NCBI RefSeq assembly: GCF_009724685.1
Contig: NZ_WMEF01000003.1
Span: 186,001-250,000, forward strand
Length of the DNA: 64,000 nucleotides
Direction: 5' to 3'
Source of the DNA: Lysinibacillus cavernae
GTDB lineage: Bacteria; Bacillota; Bacilli; Bacillales_A; Planococcaceae
In this document: positions 34,692-44,710 of the stretch, in pieces
Layout of the letters: each line of letters opens with the position of its first letter
Numbering within the stretch: the first letter of the stretch is position 1
Position numbers and translations under genes: made by a program
The notes under the pieces: generated by a model
The model's database searches: none
Told to the model about the DNA's origin: nothing
The model's input: only the letters and a program-made list of their open reading frames with translations

Positions 34692-35112
34692 TTTTTCGCC
34701 TTGGCGTAATCGCGTCAGGATTTTGAATTGTGCCTTTCAAAATCCGTGACATCCCCCGAAGGCTTTATTGCATTCAGTAGATGATTGGACACCCAATGAA
34801 AAGGGACCCCCCCCATTCCTTTCATTATCTTAAGGGGCGAGTCTTTTTCTGCATGAAGCTAACACTTGCTTCCTATTAGAAAGATGCTATAATAAGCTCT
34901 TGTGTCAGGAATGTTATATTGATGCAGTTGAAGGCTTCCTTATTTATAGAGGGAAATCAATGCTTGTTTTGTTTTTTCAGTGGATGTTCAAACGTCCACT
35001 GTATCGAAATCAAGCTTCTGGCGATTGTCACAGATAGGCAAGTACGAAAAAATTTGGACGCATTGTTTTTTTGCACCAAAGCGAAGCATCTGGGCAATCA
35101 CGTGGAGGCATA
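34692..35112. other. long leader-like intergenic region with inverted repeats
   Basis: No gene is convincing here. GGATTTTGA and TCAAAATCC form a 9-bp inverted repeat (about 34728-34756). A run of nine C lies near 34808, and CAGTGGA/TCCACTG forms a hairpin near 34978-35001 upstream of the small gene at 35113. The segment 34695-34790 resembles, from memory, intergenic sequence repeated in Lysinibacillus genomes, which I cannot verify. Confidence 0.35.
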
Positions 35113-35331
35113 ATGAATGAGGAGAGTTTGACCTTTGTCATGAAACATGCAAACGTACAAAATGCCGATTATTTTAAAACTTATCTATCACTAATAATGG
35201 AACATCGGGAATTTACACTTCAAGAGGCGATTGATTTTATGGTGGCTTCTTATTTCTATAACAATATAGAACTATATGGAGTAAAACCAAAGGAACAATT
35301 TGAATTAGCTATACAGCAGTTATCTGCGTAA
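35113..35331 (+). CDS. small conserved-looking protein of unknown function
   Basis: This 72-residue protein starts at ATG 35113, with TGGAGG 6 bases upstream; the longer reading lacks a ribosome site. It is soluble and helical (HANVQNADYFKTYLSLIM, EFTLQEAIDFMVASYFYN), without cysteines or known motifs that I recognise. It stands alone between the pst operon and pbpA, and ends at a bidirectional terminator. Codon use is like its neighbours, so it is probably a real gene. Confidence 0.65.
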   Translation: MNEESLTFVMKHANVQNADYFKTYLSLIMEHREFTLQEAIDFMVASYFYNNIELYGVKPKEQFELAIQQLSA

Positions 35332-35351
35332 AGGCTATCTTTCTACAATAG

Positions 35352-35386
35352 AAAAACCGCTAGGCACTGGGTGCCTAGCGGTTTTC
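35352..35386. terminator. bidirectional terminator
   Basis: AAAACCGCTAGGCAC pairs with GTGCCTAGCGGTTTT around a 3-base loop. It lies between the convergent small gene and pbpA. Confidence 0.92.
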
Positions 35387-37591
35387 TTATTGTTGCTCAT
35401 CCTCACCAATTTTCTCTTGTGTAATGGCTGGTAAAATTGGTTGTTTTACATTGCTATCTGTCACTTTTTCAGTTTGGTATTTTGCTTTTAATTCAAAATA
35501 TTTATCTAAGGAACGTCTAGCAATGACATTATTATGTGCGTAGTGTGTATTTAAATTTGTATTCACCCATGGGATAACAACTGCATAGGCAATTTCAGGG
35601 TTGTCATATGGTGCAAAGCCGACATGTGTTAAGTTAATCGTGTTTGTACCGAAGTGCTCACGTAATGGACCATAGTACACTACCTCTGCCGTCCCTGTTT
35701 TCCCTGCCGCAGTATATGGAGCATCCCCAAATTGTCTTGTAGCCGTACCTTGTGAACCCGTATAAACACGGCGTAGACCTTGTTTTACATAATCGATTTC
35801 TTCTTTAGGATTGTCAATTTGATTCAAAATGGTTGGCCCTACTTCTGTCACTAACTGACCTAATTGTTTGCCATCTTGAGATGGATCACGAACCTCTTTC
35901 ACAACATGTGGCTGAATACGATAACCACCATTGGCAACTGTTGAAATATATTGTGCTAATTGCAGAGTTGTATACGTGTCATACTGACCAATCGCTAAGT
36001 CTAGTGTTTTACCGCCCATTGTTGGACCTGATGGACCACGCACCCCACTAAATTCATTTGGTAAGTCAATGCCTGTTTTCACACCCAATCCAAATTGTGC
36101 AAAATTATTACGCATTCTTGGGAACGTATCGTCCTTTAAGCGTAATGGCATACCATAGCTATAAGGTGTTCCATTCATCATTAACGCAATTTTAAACATA
36201 TAGGAGTTGGAAGACCGTTCTAATGCCAATAAATCATTCATTGGAATATAGCCACTGCGGTTAAAAATAGAAGTTTTAGGGTCTGTACCAGCTAATACAA
36301 TAGGTTCATCCCCCATTGAAGTACCCATCGATATAACATCTTGATTATATCCAGTAAGAACTGTTGCTGCCTTTACAGATGAACCTGCCTCATAAGCCGT
36401 TGTAAATGATCCATATGCATAGTCAACTATTTCATTTTTCCCTGTTTCAGGATTTTTCTCTATTTTCTTACCAACCATGGACAGGACATCTCCTGTATTA
36501 GGATCCATCATGATTAAGAAGGCACGATCTAGTAAATACGAGCCTGGAAGTGCTTTTAGGTTCAGCAGTTCTTCTTCCACAATTTTCTCTGTTTCCGCCT
36601 GTAATTCACTATCCAGTGACAGGATTAAATCTTTACCTGGTTCACCTTCATAGGTTGTTACCGTATCGACTACCTGTCCTTTTTTATTGGTAATATTTTT
36701 GACGACTGTTTTTTGACCTTGTAGTAATTCTTCATATTGTGCTTCAATATAACTTTCCCCTACACGGTCATTACGTGAATAGTCACGGGCTAAATAATAA
36801 TTTAGCTTTTCTTTCGGTATCCCTTTTGTCGGTAAAGTTGTACGACCTAGAATTGATAAAGACGACAATTTTACACGTTTCCAGTCTGTTGTCGTATTCA
36901 CGCCTGGTAATTCCGTTAAACGCTCAGATACACGAGCAAATTCATCCGCGGATACATTTTCACTTTTAATAATTTGAGGAGATAAATTATAGCCAGACAC
37001 CATTTCTCGATAAATAGCTAATACTTCCAAATCTGCCTCCGTCAATTGTAAAAGCTCATCATTCGTAATACGCTCACGTACCAGTTTATCAATCTCTGCA
37101 TTGATTTGACTTGTTGTAATATTTTCCTTTGTTCGAATCTTATTTTCTTCTGCCTGTGTAACCTTTTCATAGGCAGCATCATGATTTTGTAGTATCCAAA
37201 AATCCTGTTTATCACGTAACGTGACACGCTTCGTTGGCTGTTCAATTAATTGTGCCAACTTTCTCGCGATATTGAGCATTTCCTCTGATGTTGTCGTTTG
37301 CATTTTCGTATAAGTAATGGCATTTTCCGGGTGATTATCCACTAAAATACGCCCATAGCGATCATACATGCGTCCCCTTGGCACACTTGTGTTAACAGGT
37401 ACTTCCTCTGTACGCTCTAAAATACGTACATAATCTTCCCCTTTAACGATTTGCATATAGCCAAGTCTAAAAATTAACATTGAAAATACGATAAATATTG
37501 CAAAGAAAAGGATATTCATACGAAATGTTAAATTAGAATGATGTTTTGCTTTAACACTCGCCGCGCGATTTTTCCCTGGTGCTTTGCGCAT
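35387..37591 (-). CDS. pbpA: class B penicillin-binding protein (transpeptidase)
   Basis: The 734-residue protein has one N-terminal membrane helix (about 25-45), a dimerisation domain and a transpeptidase domain. The active-site motifs are SSVK (SxxK, in AGSSVKAATV), SSN (ALERSSNSYMF) and KTGTAE. It cross-links peptidoglycan for elongation (PBP2A-type). Start 37591 follows GAGGAGGGG; the earlier ATG overlaps that site. The position before sodA and yqgC matches B. subtilis pbpA (yqgF). Confidence 0.93.
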   Translation of the reverse strand: MRKAPGKNRAASVKAKHHSNLTFRMNILFFAIFIVFSMLIFRLGYMQIVKGEDYVRILERTEEVPVNTSVPRGRMYDRYGRILVDNHPENAITYTKMQTTTSEEMLNIARKLAQLIEQPTKRVTLRDKQDFWILQNHDAAYEKVTQAEENKIRTKENITTSQINAEIDKLVRERITNDELLQLTEADLEVLAIYREMVSGYNLSPQIIKSENVSADEFARVSERLTELPGVNTTTDWKRVKLSSLSILGRTTLPTKGIPKEKLNYYLARDYSRNDRVGESYIEAQYEELLQGQKTVVKNITNKKGQVVDTVTTYEGEPGKDLILSLDSELQAETEKIVEEELLNLKALPGSYLLDRAFLIMMDPNTGDVLSMVGKKIEKNPETGKNEIVDYAYGSFTTAYEAGSSVKAATVLTGYNQDVISMGTSMGDEPIVLAGTDPKTSIFNRSGYIPMNDLLALERSSNSYMFKIALMMNGTPYSYGMPLRLKDDTFPRMRNNFAQFGLGVKTGIDLPNEFSGVRGPSGPTMGGKTLDLAIGQYDTYTTLQLAQYISTVANGGYRIQPHVVKEVRDPSQDGKQLGQLVTEVGPTILNQIDNPKEEIDYVKQGLRRVYTGSQGTATRQFGDAPYTAAGKTGTAEVVYYGPLREHFGTNTINLTHVGFAPYDNPEIAYAVVIPWVNTNLNTHYAHNNVIARRSLDKYFELKAKYQTEKVTDSNVKQPILPAITQEKIGEDEQQ

Positions 37592-37774
37592 ATGTATTCC
37601 CCTCCTCATCTTCAGTTCATTTTAATACACGATATTTAGTATACCATTCGAATGTATGACAGAAAAGCATGCACTTGCGAATTCTTATGGATAACATCAT
37701 TTATTTGACGGTACTTTTTGAGGAAAGGTTGCTTTCTTTTATACTTTCTCTCACTTTTACTTTTTTTATCCAAC

Positions 37775-37818
37775 AAAAAAGGCTATGCCTTAGTGATTGC
37801 TCACCTTTGGCATAGCCG
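37775..37818 (-). terminator. sodA terminator
   Basis: GGCTATGCC pairs with GGCATAGCC, and the minus strand then reads TTTTTTG. It lies 12 bases past the sodA stop codon. Confidence 0.85.
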
Positions 37819-37829
37819 ATCATTCGTAA

Positions 37830-38435
37830 TTATTTTGCAGCTTGGAATTTAGCTTCTACTACATCCCAGTTTACTACGTTCCAGAAAGCACCGATGTAAT
37901 CTGGACGACGGTTTTGGTAGTTTAAGTAGTATGCATGTTCCCAAACATCTAAGCCTAGAACTGGCGTTTTACCTTCCATTACTGGAGAGTCTTGGTTAGG
38001 AGTAGACGTAACAGCCACTGAGTCACCATCAACGATTAACCAAGCCCAGCCTGAACCGAAGCGAGTTGTAGCAGCTTTTGCAAATTCTTCTTTGAAAGCA
38101 TCGAAAGAACCAAATTTAGCATCGATTGCTTTTGCTACTTCACCAACTGGAGTATTTGAACCGCCTGGTGCGATTACTTCCCAGAATAATGTATGGTTAG
38201 CATGTCCGCCACCGTTGTTGCGTACAGCAGTTTGTTTGTCAGCTGGAAGAGCATCAAGGTTTGCGATTAAATCGTTAATATCTTTTTCTGCAAATTCAGT
38301 ACCTTCTACTGCTGCATTTAAGTTTGTTACATAAGTATTGTGGTGTTTAGAATGGTGAATTTCCATTGTTTTTGCATCGATATGTGGTTCTAATGCGTCA
38401 TATGCGTAAGTTAATTGTGGTAATTCAAAAGCCAT
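37830..38435 (-). CDS. sodA: superoxide dismutase (Mn/Fe)
   Basis: This 201-residue enzyme has metal ligands His26 (region [12 protein letters not shown]), a second His ([10 protein letters not shown]), and Asp and His in [14 protein letters not shown]. It converts superoxide to peroxide and oxygen in the cytosol. The GGHANH and DVWEHAYY signatures are shared by Mn and Fe forms; Bacillales enzymes are usually Mn. AGGAAC/GGGAGG precedes the ATG. Monocistronic. Confidence 0.97.
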   Translation of the reverse strand: MAFELPQLTYAYDALEPHIDAKTMEIHHSKHHNTYVTNLNAAVEGTEFAEKDINDLIANLDALPADKQTAVRNNGGGHANHTLFWEVIAPGGSNTPVGEVAKAIDAKFGSFDAFKEEFAKAATTRFGSGWAWLIVDGDSVAVTSTPNQDSPVMEGKTPVLGLDVWEHAYYLNYQNRRPDYIGAFWNVVNWDVVEAKFQAAK

Positions 38436-38610
38436 TGTTAAGTTCCTCCCTAAAATAAGAAATATTTAGTACATTCTTAGATTATCAAAATTGGTCAAAC
38501 CATTCAACGAAAAATACTTCAATTTGAAGATTTCAGCCTTTTGACCGAAATACTGATACGTTTACTATCTTACCCTATCGTCACGTACACTAAACCTCAA
38601 AAGCTAAGCA

Positions 38611-39090
38611 TTAAATCGCGATAAAAAATACAATAATCATCACAATTTGAATAACAGCCTTCGCAATAGTAGAGGTTAAAAAGCCAATTAAGGAACCTAT
38701 ACCACTCTTAACGGCCTCATTAAATGTGCGTTTTTCAACTAGTAATTCAGCAATGATTGCACCTAAAAATGGACCAATTAAGATCCCTGCCACCGGGATA
38801 ACAAATGGGCCAATCAATAAGCCTATGGTACTTCCCCACATACCTGCGTTGGAACCACCAAATTTCTTTATTCCAAAAGCATTTGCCACTGTATCGGCAC
38901 CAAACAACAGTACTACAAATAGTATTTCAATAACCCAGAACCACCAGCTTAGCTCTGCGAATGAGAAAAATACGCCATACAGTAAAAATCCGCCGACTAT
39001 AAACAGGACACCTGGGATGATCGGATACACTAAACCAATAAACGAAATAATAAAGCAGGCTATTACTAAAATCCAGCCAACAACTTCCAT
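38611..39090 (-). CDS. yqgC: YqgC-like membrane protein (DUF456)
   Basis: This 159-residue protein is almost entirely hydrophobic, with about four helices and glycine-rich turns ([19 protein letters not shown]), the repeated pattern of DUF456. Function is unknown. It sits next to sodA as in B. subtilis. GGAGAG lies before the ATG. The surrounding 68 bases before the next stop hold no clear terminator. Confidence 0.85.
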   Translation of the reverse strand: MEVVGWILVIACFIISFIGLVYPIIPGVLFIVGGFLLYGVFFSFAELSWWFWVIEILFVVLLFGADTVANAFGIKKFGGSNAGMWGSTIGLLIGPFVIPVAGILIGPFLGAIIAELLVEKRTFNEAVKSGIGSLIGFLTSTIAKAVIQIVMIIVFFIAI

Positions 39091-39157
39091 AAAGTTTCTC
39101 TCCTTTTATCTTGCATTGCCTTTCATACGGAATAACAAAGCGAAAAGTTTCATCTTG

Positions 39158-40789
39158 TTAATGCCGAATGCCTAAAATAGAGTCAGCAATGTTTACCGCA
39201 TGATCGCCAATACGCTCTAGATTACTAACGATATCCATATAGACGATTCCCGCAGCTCCACTACATTCATTGGTATTCAAACGTGCAATATGTTTTTGGC
39301 GGAGTTTATCTTCCATATCGTCTATCAAGCTTTCTAGCTCCGTAACTTCTTGAGCTAAACTTAAACTCGCCGTATCCAACGCCTCTATACTTTTCCGTAC
39401 TGCCTCTATGGCTAAACTAAACATCCCGATTAAATCTTGTCGTGCTGATTTGCTTAAGCTCACTTCATGATGATCCTTGTATTGTAGGAGCTCTAATATA
39501 TTTTCAAAATGGTCACCGATCCGTTCGAAATCTCGCACATTTGTTAGTAATGTATGATGTCTTACAGAGTCTGCACGTGATAGAGGCTGCTTAGACACCA
39601 TCACTAAATAATCAGTAATTTCGTTATCAAGATGGTTGAGGCCGACCTCTAATTGCAGAACAGTAGGGATATGTTCCGCTTCTCCCGTCTTCATATATGA
39701 AAATGTTTCTTCCAACCCACGTAAAGCGTGTTCACCCATTCGTAGAACTTCCTCCTTGGCTTGACCAAGTGCAATAGCTGGAGATGAATCAATAAAAGAT
39801 GGATCTAAATGCTTTGTTGTGACATTTATATTGCCGTCATATCCTGGTAGTAATTTCGTAACCAATGCTGCAAGCCCAGCTATAAAAGGAAGTTGAATCA
39901 TCATATTAAAGACATTGAAAGAACCATGTGCAAAGGCAATTTGCATGCGCGGCTCTAATTGAAATAACTCGCTCACCCACTGTACATATCGCATAAATGG
40001 TGTAAATAATAGCATGAAAATGATCGTACCAATGACATTAAAGAGTACATGTGCTGCAGCTGCACGCTTCGCATAAATAGAAGCACCGAGTGAAGCTAAT
40101 ACAGCAGTAATGGTCGTGCCAATATTTTCGCCAAACAAAATCGGTAAAGCACTATTTAAACCAATTAAATGTTCTGCATATAGACCTTGAAGCACACCAA
40201 CCGTTGCTGTTGAGCTTTGTACAAGTAATGTGAAAATAGTACCTAAAAATATGCCTAGTATCGGTTGATTACTTAAATGAAGCGTTAATGATGCAAAATC
40301 TGCCAATTGGTGTAGTGACTGCATACTAGCACCCATCAACTCTAGCCCTAAAAATAAGCCGCCAAAACCAAATAGAATCTGACCAATATGTTGATATGTT
40401 GCTTTTTTTAAGAAAAATAAAAATACTGCACCAATGGCTAGCAATGGATAAAAATAAATGCCAATATTGATGCCAATAATAAATGCTGTAATGGTTGTAC
40501 CGATATTTGCCCCCATGATTACGCCGATTGCTTGACGTAATGTTAAAAAACCGGCACTCACTAACCCTACAGTTATGACTGTTGTTGCAGAACTTGACTG
40601 AATGCAAATCGTTACAAATATGCCCACTAAGACGCCCATAATTGGGTTTGTTGTAAAGCGATTTAGCCATTCACGTAATCGATCATCCGCTGATTTCTGA
40701 AGCCCATCTCCCATGAATTTAATGGAAAATAAAAAGACTCCTAACCCACCTAAAAACTGAAAGAGTATGCTTTGCCAATCTATTGTCAC
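39158..40789 (-). CDS. Na/Pi cotransporter family protein with PhoU-like C-terminus
   Basis: Two inverted membrane repeats each carry the NptA/SLC34 signature (CIQSSSATT, LLVQSSTATVG), giving eight or nine helices up to about residue 310. A cytosolic C-terminal domain of about 200 residues with PhoU-like helices follows (FERIGDHFENILEL, LERIGDHAVNIADS). It probably moves phosphate (import or export) with sodium and is tuned through its PhoU-like tail. The start is uncertain: GTG 40789 has GGAG 9 bases upstream, while TTG 40804 is the longest reading. Related to B. subtilis YqeW by family. Confidence 0.88.
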   Translation of the reverse strand: MTIDWQSILFQFLGGLGVFLFSIKFMGDGLQKSADDRLREWLNRFTTNPIMGVLVGIFVTICIQSSSATTVITVGLVSAGFLTLRQAIGVIMGANIGTTITAFIIGINIGIYFYPLLAIGAVFLFFLKKATYQHIGQILFGFGGLFLGLELMGASMQSLHQLADFASLTLHLSNQPILGIFLGTIFTLLVQSSTATVGVLQGLYAEHLIGLNSALPILFGENIGTTITAVLASLGASIYAKRAAAAHVLFNVIGTIIFMLLFTPFMRYVQWVSELFQLEPRMQIAFAHGSFNVFNMMIQLPFIAGLAALVTKLLPGYDGNINVTTKHLDPSFIDSSPAIALGQAKEEVLRMGEHALRGLEETFSYMKTGEAEHIPTVLQLEVGLNHLDNEITDYLVMVSKQPLSRADSVRHHTLLTNVRDFERIGDHFENILELLQYKDHHEVSLSKSARQDLIGMFSLAIEAVRKSIEALDTASLSLAQEVTELESLIDDMEDKLRQKHIARLNTNECSGAAGIVYMDIVSNLERIGDHAVNIADSILGIRH

Positions 40790-40982
40790 TTGTTTTCGCT
40801 CCAATTCCTACATCTCTACTAATCTAGTTCTAATCATTAAATGATTACAAACAAAAAGTAAAGAAATCCTTTAACTTCTTTACATAATGTTAACATTTTA
40901 TCATCTACCCCCTCATCAATATACTTCTTTCATATCTTGTCCGCTTCGAACATGTTAAACTATCGATTGGAGGAGATATAGC

Positions 40983-41501
40983 ATGAAACACTCACAGCTT
41001 TTTATCGATAGTCTCATTCATCCTAAAAAACTAGCAGCCTATCGTTTATTACCTATTGGAAAAGTTATTCAATATACTTTCCTACTCATTACCGTAGTGT
41101 CCGTATTTTCTTTAGGTCGCTTTGCAGCAGGTATGTCTATTGATTCGTTTGATATGGACAGTTTAAATGGTTTAACGGAATACATAGAAGGCATTAAATG
41201 GCTCTTATATCCATTCACCTTTCTGATGCTCTTTGTCGTAACAACAATGCTTATATTTGCACAAATTGCCCTTTATGCTTTAGCTGGTTTATTTATCTTA
41301 AAAGTCATGAAGCGTCGTGGTGAATATCGCCACATATGGAGGACTACTACTTTTGCCATCACTTGGGCAACCTTACTATCGATGCTAGCAGACTATTTAC
41401 CAATTAGCAGTACCATTATCTCTGTATTCTCTTTATTTTTAACCATTACTCTATTAATTGTGGCATTTACAAAATATCCAAAACAACCAATCTCAAAATA
41501 A
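40983..41501 (+). CDS. yqgB: YqgB-like membrane protein (DUF1189)
   Basis: This 172-residue protein has four predicted helices and the DUF1189-type opening (SLIHPKKLAAYRLLPIGKVIQY). Function is unknown; DUF1189 proteins include the maltodextrin-related YqgB of B. subtilis. GGAGGAG lies 8 bases before the ATG. It is followed by yqfZ and ispG on the same strand, as in B. subtilis. Confidence 0.8.
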   Translation: MKHSQLFIDSLIHPKKLAAYRLLPIGKVIQYTFLLITVVSVFSLGRFAAGMSIDSFDMDSLNGLTEYIEGIKWLLYPFTFLMLFVVTTMLIFAQIALYALAGLFILKVMKRRGEYRHIWRTTTFAITWATLLSMLADYLPISSTIISVFSLFLTITLLIVAFTKYPKQPISK

Positions 41502-41553
41502 TGTGCATGAATCCCCACTCTTCTAAATATAGTGTAGAAAAGGAGGGGATTTT

Positions 41554-41898
41554 TTGCGTGCATTCATCTTAACAGCCATCATCATTGTCATTGCCTTTAT
41601 TGTGAAAGTAGATTTAACAGAAGGATCCATTCCACTTGCGGCCTTATCCACAAAAAACACTGGAAATGAACTTTGTGAGAAACAGCGTGAGCCAAATTAT
41701 ATTACGGTACAAACAATTGAAGGTGATACCATTCATAGCTTATTTGCCCTGCACCCTGCAAAAGTACCCATGACCTTTCCGGAACGTTTACAACTTTTTT
41801 ATAACTTAAACCCACACTTACAATTACAAGCACTGATTCCAGGTGAAAATATCAAGCTTCCTCTCTCGTTTGAACTTGAAAACAAATGCGGAAAATGA
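41554..41898 (+). CDS. yqfZ: YqfZ-like LysM-type cell-wall protein
   Basis: This 114-residue protein starts with TTG 41554, placed 8 bases after AAAGGAGGGG. It has an N-terminal membrane/signal helix (AFILTAIIIVIAFIV) and a C-terminal LysM-like domain (ITVQTIEGDTIHSLFALHP ... LIPGENIKLPL). LysM binds peptidoglycan, so it should sit at the outer face of the membrane. Two cysteines (near residues 41 and 112) could form a disulfide. Confidence 0.75.
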   Translation: MRAFILTAIIIVIAFIVKVDLTEGSIPLAALSTKNTGNELCEKQREPNYITVQTIEGDTIHSLFALHPAKVPMTFPERLQLFYNLNPHLQLQALIPGENIKLPLSFELENKCGK

Positions 41899-41994
41899 AA
41901 AGTTAGCGTTTCTTCCTTGTCCTTATTTTCTTACACTGCTAAAATAAATGACAGTGACGGCTGAAAATAGTGGCCCGAAAAGGAGAGAAAGTTA

Positions 41995-43110
41995 ATGAGT
42001 GAAATTTGTCACCGTTCAAATACACGTCCCGTGCGTGTCGGTAACTTAACAATTGGTGGTAGTAATGAATTATTCATTCAAAGTATGTGTACAACCAAAA
42101 CACATGATGTAGAAGCAACAGTTGCAGAAATTCTTCGTCTTGAGGAAGCGGGCTGTCAGATTGTTCGTGTAGCTGTACCAGATGAACGTGCAGCGGATGC
42201 GATTGCCGAAATTAAAAAACGTATTCATATTCCATTAGTAGCTGATATTCATTTTGACTATAGATTAGCATTAAAAGCCATTGAAAATGGTATTGATAAA
42301 GTACGTATTAACCCAGGTAATATCGGACGTAAAGAAAAAGTGGAAGCTGTTGTGAACGCAGCGAAAGCAAAGGGTATCCCCATTCGTATTGGTGTAAATG
42401 CCGGTTCATTAGAACGTCATATTTTAGAAAAATACGGCTATCCTACTGCCGATGGTATGGTTGAGTCTGCTCTACACCATATTAAAATTTTGGAAGACTT
42501 GGATTTCCACGATATTATTGTGTCAATGAAGGCATCTGACGTTAATCTTGCTATTGAAGCCTATGAAAAAGCGGCTAAAGCCTTTAACTATCCATTACAT
42601 TTAGGGATTACAGAATCAGGTACACTTTTTGCTGGTACAGTAAAATCAGCAGCAGGGCTTGGCGCCATCCTATCAAAAGGAATTGGTAACACATTGCGTA
42701 TCTCACTTTCTGCTGACCCTGTAGAAGAGATAAAAGTAGCACGAGAACTTTTAAAATCATTTGGCTTAGCTTCTAATATGGCCACACTGATTTCTTGTCC
42801 AACATGTGGACGCATTGAAATTGATTTAATTTCCATTGCAAATGAAGTAGAAGAATATATTTCAAAATTGAGTGTACCTTTAAAAGTAGCTGTTCTAGGC
42901 TGTGCGGTAAATGGTCCTGGTGAGGCACGGGAAGCAGATATCGGTATTGCTGGCGCTCGTGGAGAAGGCTTACTCTTCATGAAGGGGAAAACTGTTCGTA
43001 AAGTCCCTGAAGAAACAATGGTTGAAGAGCTGAAAAAAGAAATTGATAAATTAGCAGCAGAAATGGAAGAAAAGCGAGCAGCGGAAGAAGCACAAAAAGC
43101 GAATGCCTAA
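41995..43110 (+). CDS. ispG: 4-hydroxy-3-methylbut-2-enyl diphosphate synthase
   Basis: This 371-residue Fe-S enzyme catalyses the sixth step of the MEP isoprenoid pathway (ME-cPP to HMBPP). The [4Fe-4S] ligands are in CPTCGR and in [11 protein letters not shown], with the downstream glutamate in the same segment. The TIM-barrel half shows [10 protein letters not shown] and INPGNIG. The C-terminus has an extra Ala/Glu/Lys-rich helix. GGAGAG precedes the ATG. It is followed 12 bases later by yqfW. Confidence 0.97.
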   Translation: MSEICHRSNTRPVRVGNLTIGGSNELFIQSMCTTKTHDVEATVAEILRLEEAGCQIVRVAVPDERAADAIAEIKKRIHIPLVADIHFDYRLALKAIENGIDKVRINPGNIGRKEKVEAVVNAAKAKGIPIRIGVNAGSLERHILEKYGYPTADGMVESALHHIKILEDLDFHDIIVSMKASDVNLAIEAYEKAAKAFNYPLHLGITESGTLFAGTVKSAAGLGAILSKGIGNTLRISLSADPVEEIKVARELLKSFGLASNMATLISCPTCGRIEIDLISIANEVEEYISKLSVPLKVAVLGCAVNGPGEAREADIGIAGARGEGLLFMKGKTVRKVPEETMVEELKKEIDKLAAEMEEKRAAEEAQKANA

Positions 43111-43122
43111 GGAGGTGCTAGC

Positions 43123-43695
43123 ATGAAGAAACCTCGCTTTGGTATTGATATTGATGGGACTGTGACTTGTCCAAGTACACTTATTCCCCATATTAATAAA
43201 CAATACGATGTAAATATTACGCTCGATGATGTTTGTGAGTATGATTTTTTATCGGCCTTTCCTCACCCTGTTGACCGAGGTATATTTAATACTTGGTTTA
43301 AGGAAAATGAGCCTTATATGTACGAAGTCTCTGAAGTGGCAAAAGATGCAAAAAATATTCTAACTGCTTGGAAAAATAATTTCGAGCTGTATTATATCTC
43401 TGCACGAGGTGAAAATGTAGCAGACATCACTGTCAATTGGTTTGAAACGCAAGCTATTCCGTACGATTATATCGAACTTCTAGGTAGCCATGATAAATTA
43501 GCAGCCGCTAAAAAACATCATGTAGAAGCTTTCTTTGAGGATAAGCATGATAATGCTGTTATGCTGGCAGAGGAGCTAAAAATACCTGTTGTGTTATTTG
43601 ATACACCATATAACCGTCTCGCTGTTCCTGACAATGTTGTACGGGTTTATAACTGGCAGGAAGCCAATCAATTTATCACAAATTATTTCAAATAA
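43123..43695 (+). CDS. yqfW: HAD-family nucleotidase-like hydrolase YqfW
   Basis: The 190-residue HAD-fold phosphatase has the DxD nucleophile motif (FGIDIDGTVT), the second motif around YYISARG, and the late acidic motif FFEDKHDNA. The family groups with 5'(3')-deoxyribonucleotidases; the substrate is not known. AAGGAGGTG lies 7 bases before the ATG, and it probably shares the ispG transcript. Confidence 0.87.
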   Translation: MKKPRFGIDIDGTVTCPSTLIPHINKQYDVNITLDDVCEYDFLSAFPHPVDRGIFNTWFKENEPYMYEVSEVAKDAKNILTAWKNNFELYYISARGENVADITVNWFETQAIPYDYIELLGSHDKLAAAKKHHVEAFFEDKHDNAVMLAEELKIPVVLFDTPYNRLAVPDNVVRVYNWQEANQFITNYFK

Positions 43696-43697
43696 CA

Positions 43698-43732
43698 GAG
43701 AGTCGTGTTCAAATATAGAGCACGACTCTTTC
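43698..43732. terminator. bidirectional terminator after yqfW
   Basis: AGAGTCGTGTTC pairs with GAGCACGACTCT (7-base loop), followed by TTTCAT. It serves yqfW and the convergent small gene. Confidence 0.85.
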
Positions 43733-43745
43733 ATATATTTAAGTA

Positions 43746-43877
43746 CTAGACCTCAAGTATCCCTCGTAACCAACGTTCCACAAAGTTTTCAAAGGTAATA
43801 CCATAATTATCATAGACAGCATGATAGACAAAATAAGTTCCTAATCGATCAAGTATTTCATCATTAATTTTCACCAC
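43746..43877 (-). CDS. possible 43-residue small protein
   Basis: A short open frame was read directly from GTG 43877 with GGGAG 6 bases upstream. The product begins VKINDEILDRLGTYFVYH, continues with NYGITFENFVERW and ends RGILEV. It is acidic to neutral and helical, without a membrane segment. It has a ribosome site, its own spacing and a shared bidirectional terminator, which support a real gene. No homologue is recognised. Confidence 0.5.
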   Translation of the reverse strand: MVKINDEILDRLGTYFVYHAVYDNYGITFENFVERWLRGILEV

Positions 43878-44063
43878 AAACCGCTCCCTTTCCTCTTGTA
43901 CTTTACTAAATCTTCAGACTTCTATATTTCCCAAATGCCGAACAATCGAGTGGAGGTCGCATCGTTGCTAAACCGTCACAATCTGCCGCCTTCATGCCCT
44001 TTCTTCGTATTTTTCTTTTCGTTAAGATAGTAATAACAACTTACTAGACTGGAGGGACTACTT

Positions 44064-44558
44064 GTGAAATGGATGACAAAAGTAGCTTGTATGGCATGCA
44101 TCTGCGTACTACTGTCGGGCTGCGGTGATCGATTATCTGAAATTAAAGATGCTGCTTCAGGCATCAATTCAGCGGCAAATTCCGCAGCTAGTGCGGTGAG
44201 TCGAGATGTACATGCTATACGTGCTATAGACATTAACTATAAAGATACATCTTTTACGGTTAATGACCTATTTAAAACTATTTTACGTGACATACGCTGG
44301 GATTATGACCCTGATAAAAATGAGCTACATGTGAGAGGTACTTGGAAAACCCCACTATTTTCTGACCAGCCTTGGAATGACGAGATGAAAGAAAAGCTTG
44401 CTGAAACAGGCATTGTGAACATTACCTGTAAATTAATTGATGATGAAATCGATAGCAAGCACACGAACGTAACACTTACATACAACGAGGAAATGATCTT
44501 ACAAAAAAGTGGTGAGGAAGCACTCCATCACCTATATGATACCTATTTACTTCCCTAA
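44064..44558 (+). CDS. predicted lipoprotein
   Basis: This 164-residue protein starts with GTG 44064, 7 bases after GGAGGGAC. The signal peptide ends in the lipobox LLSGCG (Cys 21), so the mature protein should be lipid-anchored outside the membrane. An Ala/Ser-rich helix (AASGINSAANSAASAV) is followed by a mixed alpha/beta domain. No motif is recognised. It is transcribed alone, ending at a terminator. Confidence 0.7.
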   Translation: MKWMTKVACMACICVLLSGCGDRLSEIKDAASGINSAANSAASAVSRDVHAIRAIDINYKDTSFTVNDLFKTILRDIRWDYDPDKNELHVRGTWKTPLFSDQPWNDEMKEKLAETGIVNITCKLIDDEIDSKHTNVTLTYNEEMILQKSGEEALHHLYDTYLLP

Positions 44559-44563
44559 ACCTC

Positions 44564-44609
44564 TTAACGTTTCTACCATTCATCCATGGCAGAAACGTTA
44601 TTTTTTTTA
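44564..44609 (+). terminator. terminator of the lipoprotein gene
   Basis: AACGTTTCT pairs with AGAAACGTT, followed by ATTTTTTTTAA. It starts 6 bases beyond the stop codon. Confidence 0.88.
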
Positions 44610-44710
44610 AAAAAAACTTACAATTTTGAAATATAAGGGGCTAACATTTGAATAAACTAAAACCAACACGTTATAATCAAAGTATCACGTGATGGTTTGG
44701 AGGTGTTTGC

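Noticed and set aside
34800-34820. Run of nine C as a phase-variable tract
   Set aside because: It is not within or close to the start of a gene, so a switching role has no visible target.
42588-42980. A 130-codon minus-strand frame opposite ispG
   Set aside because: It is antisense to a conserved enzyme, with composition typical of a shadow frame.
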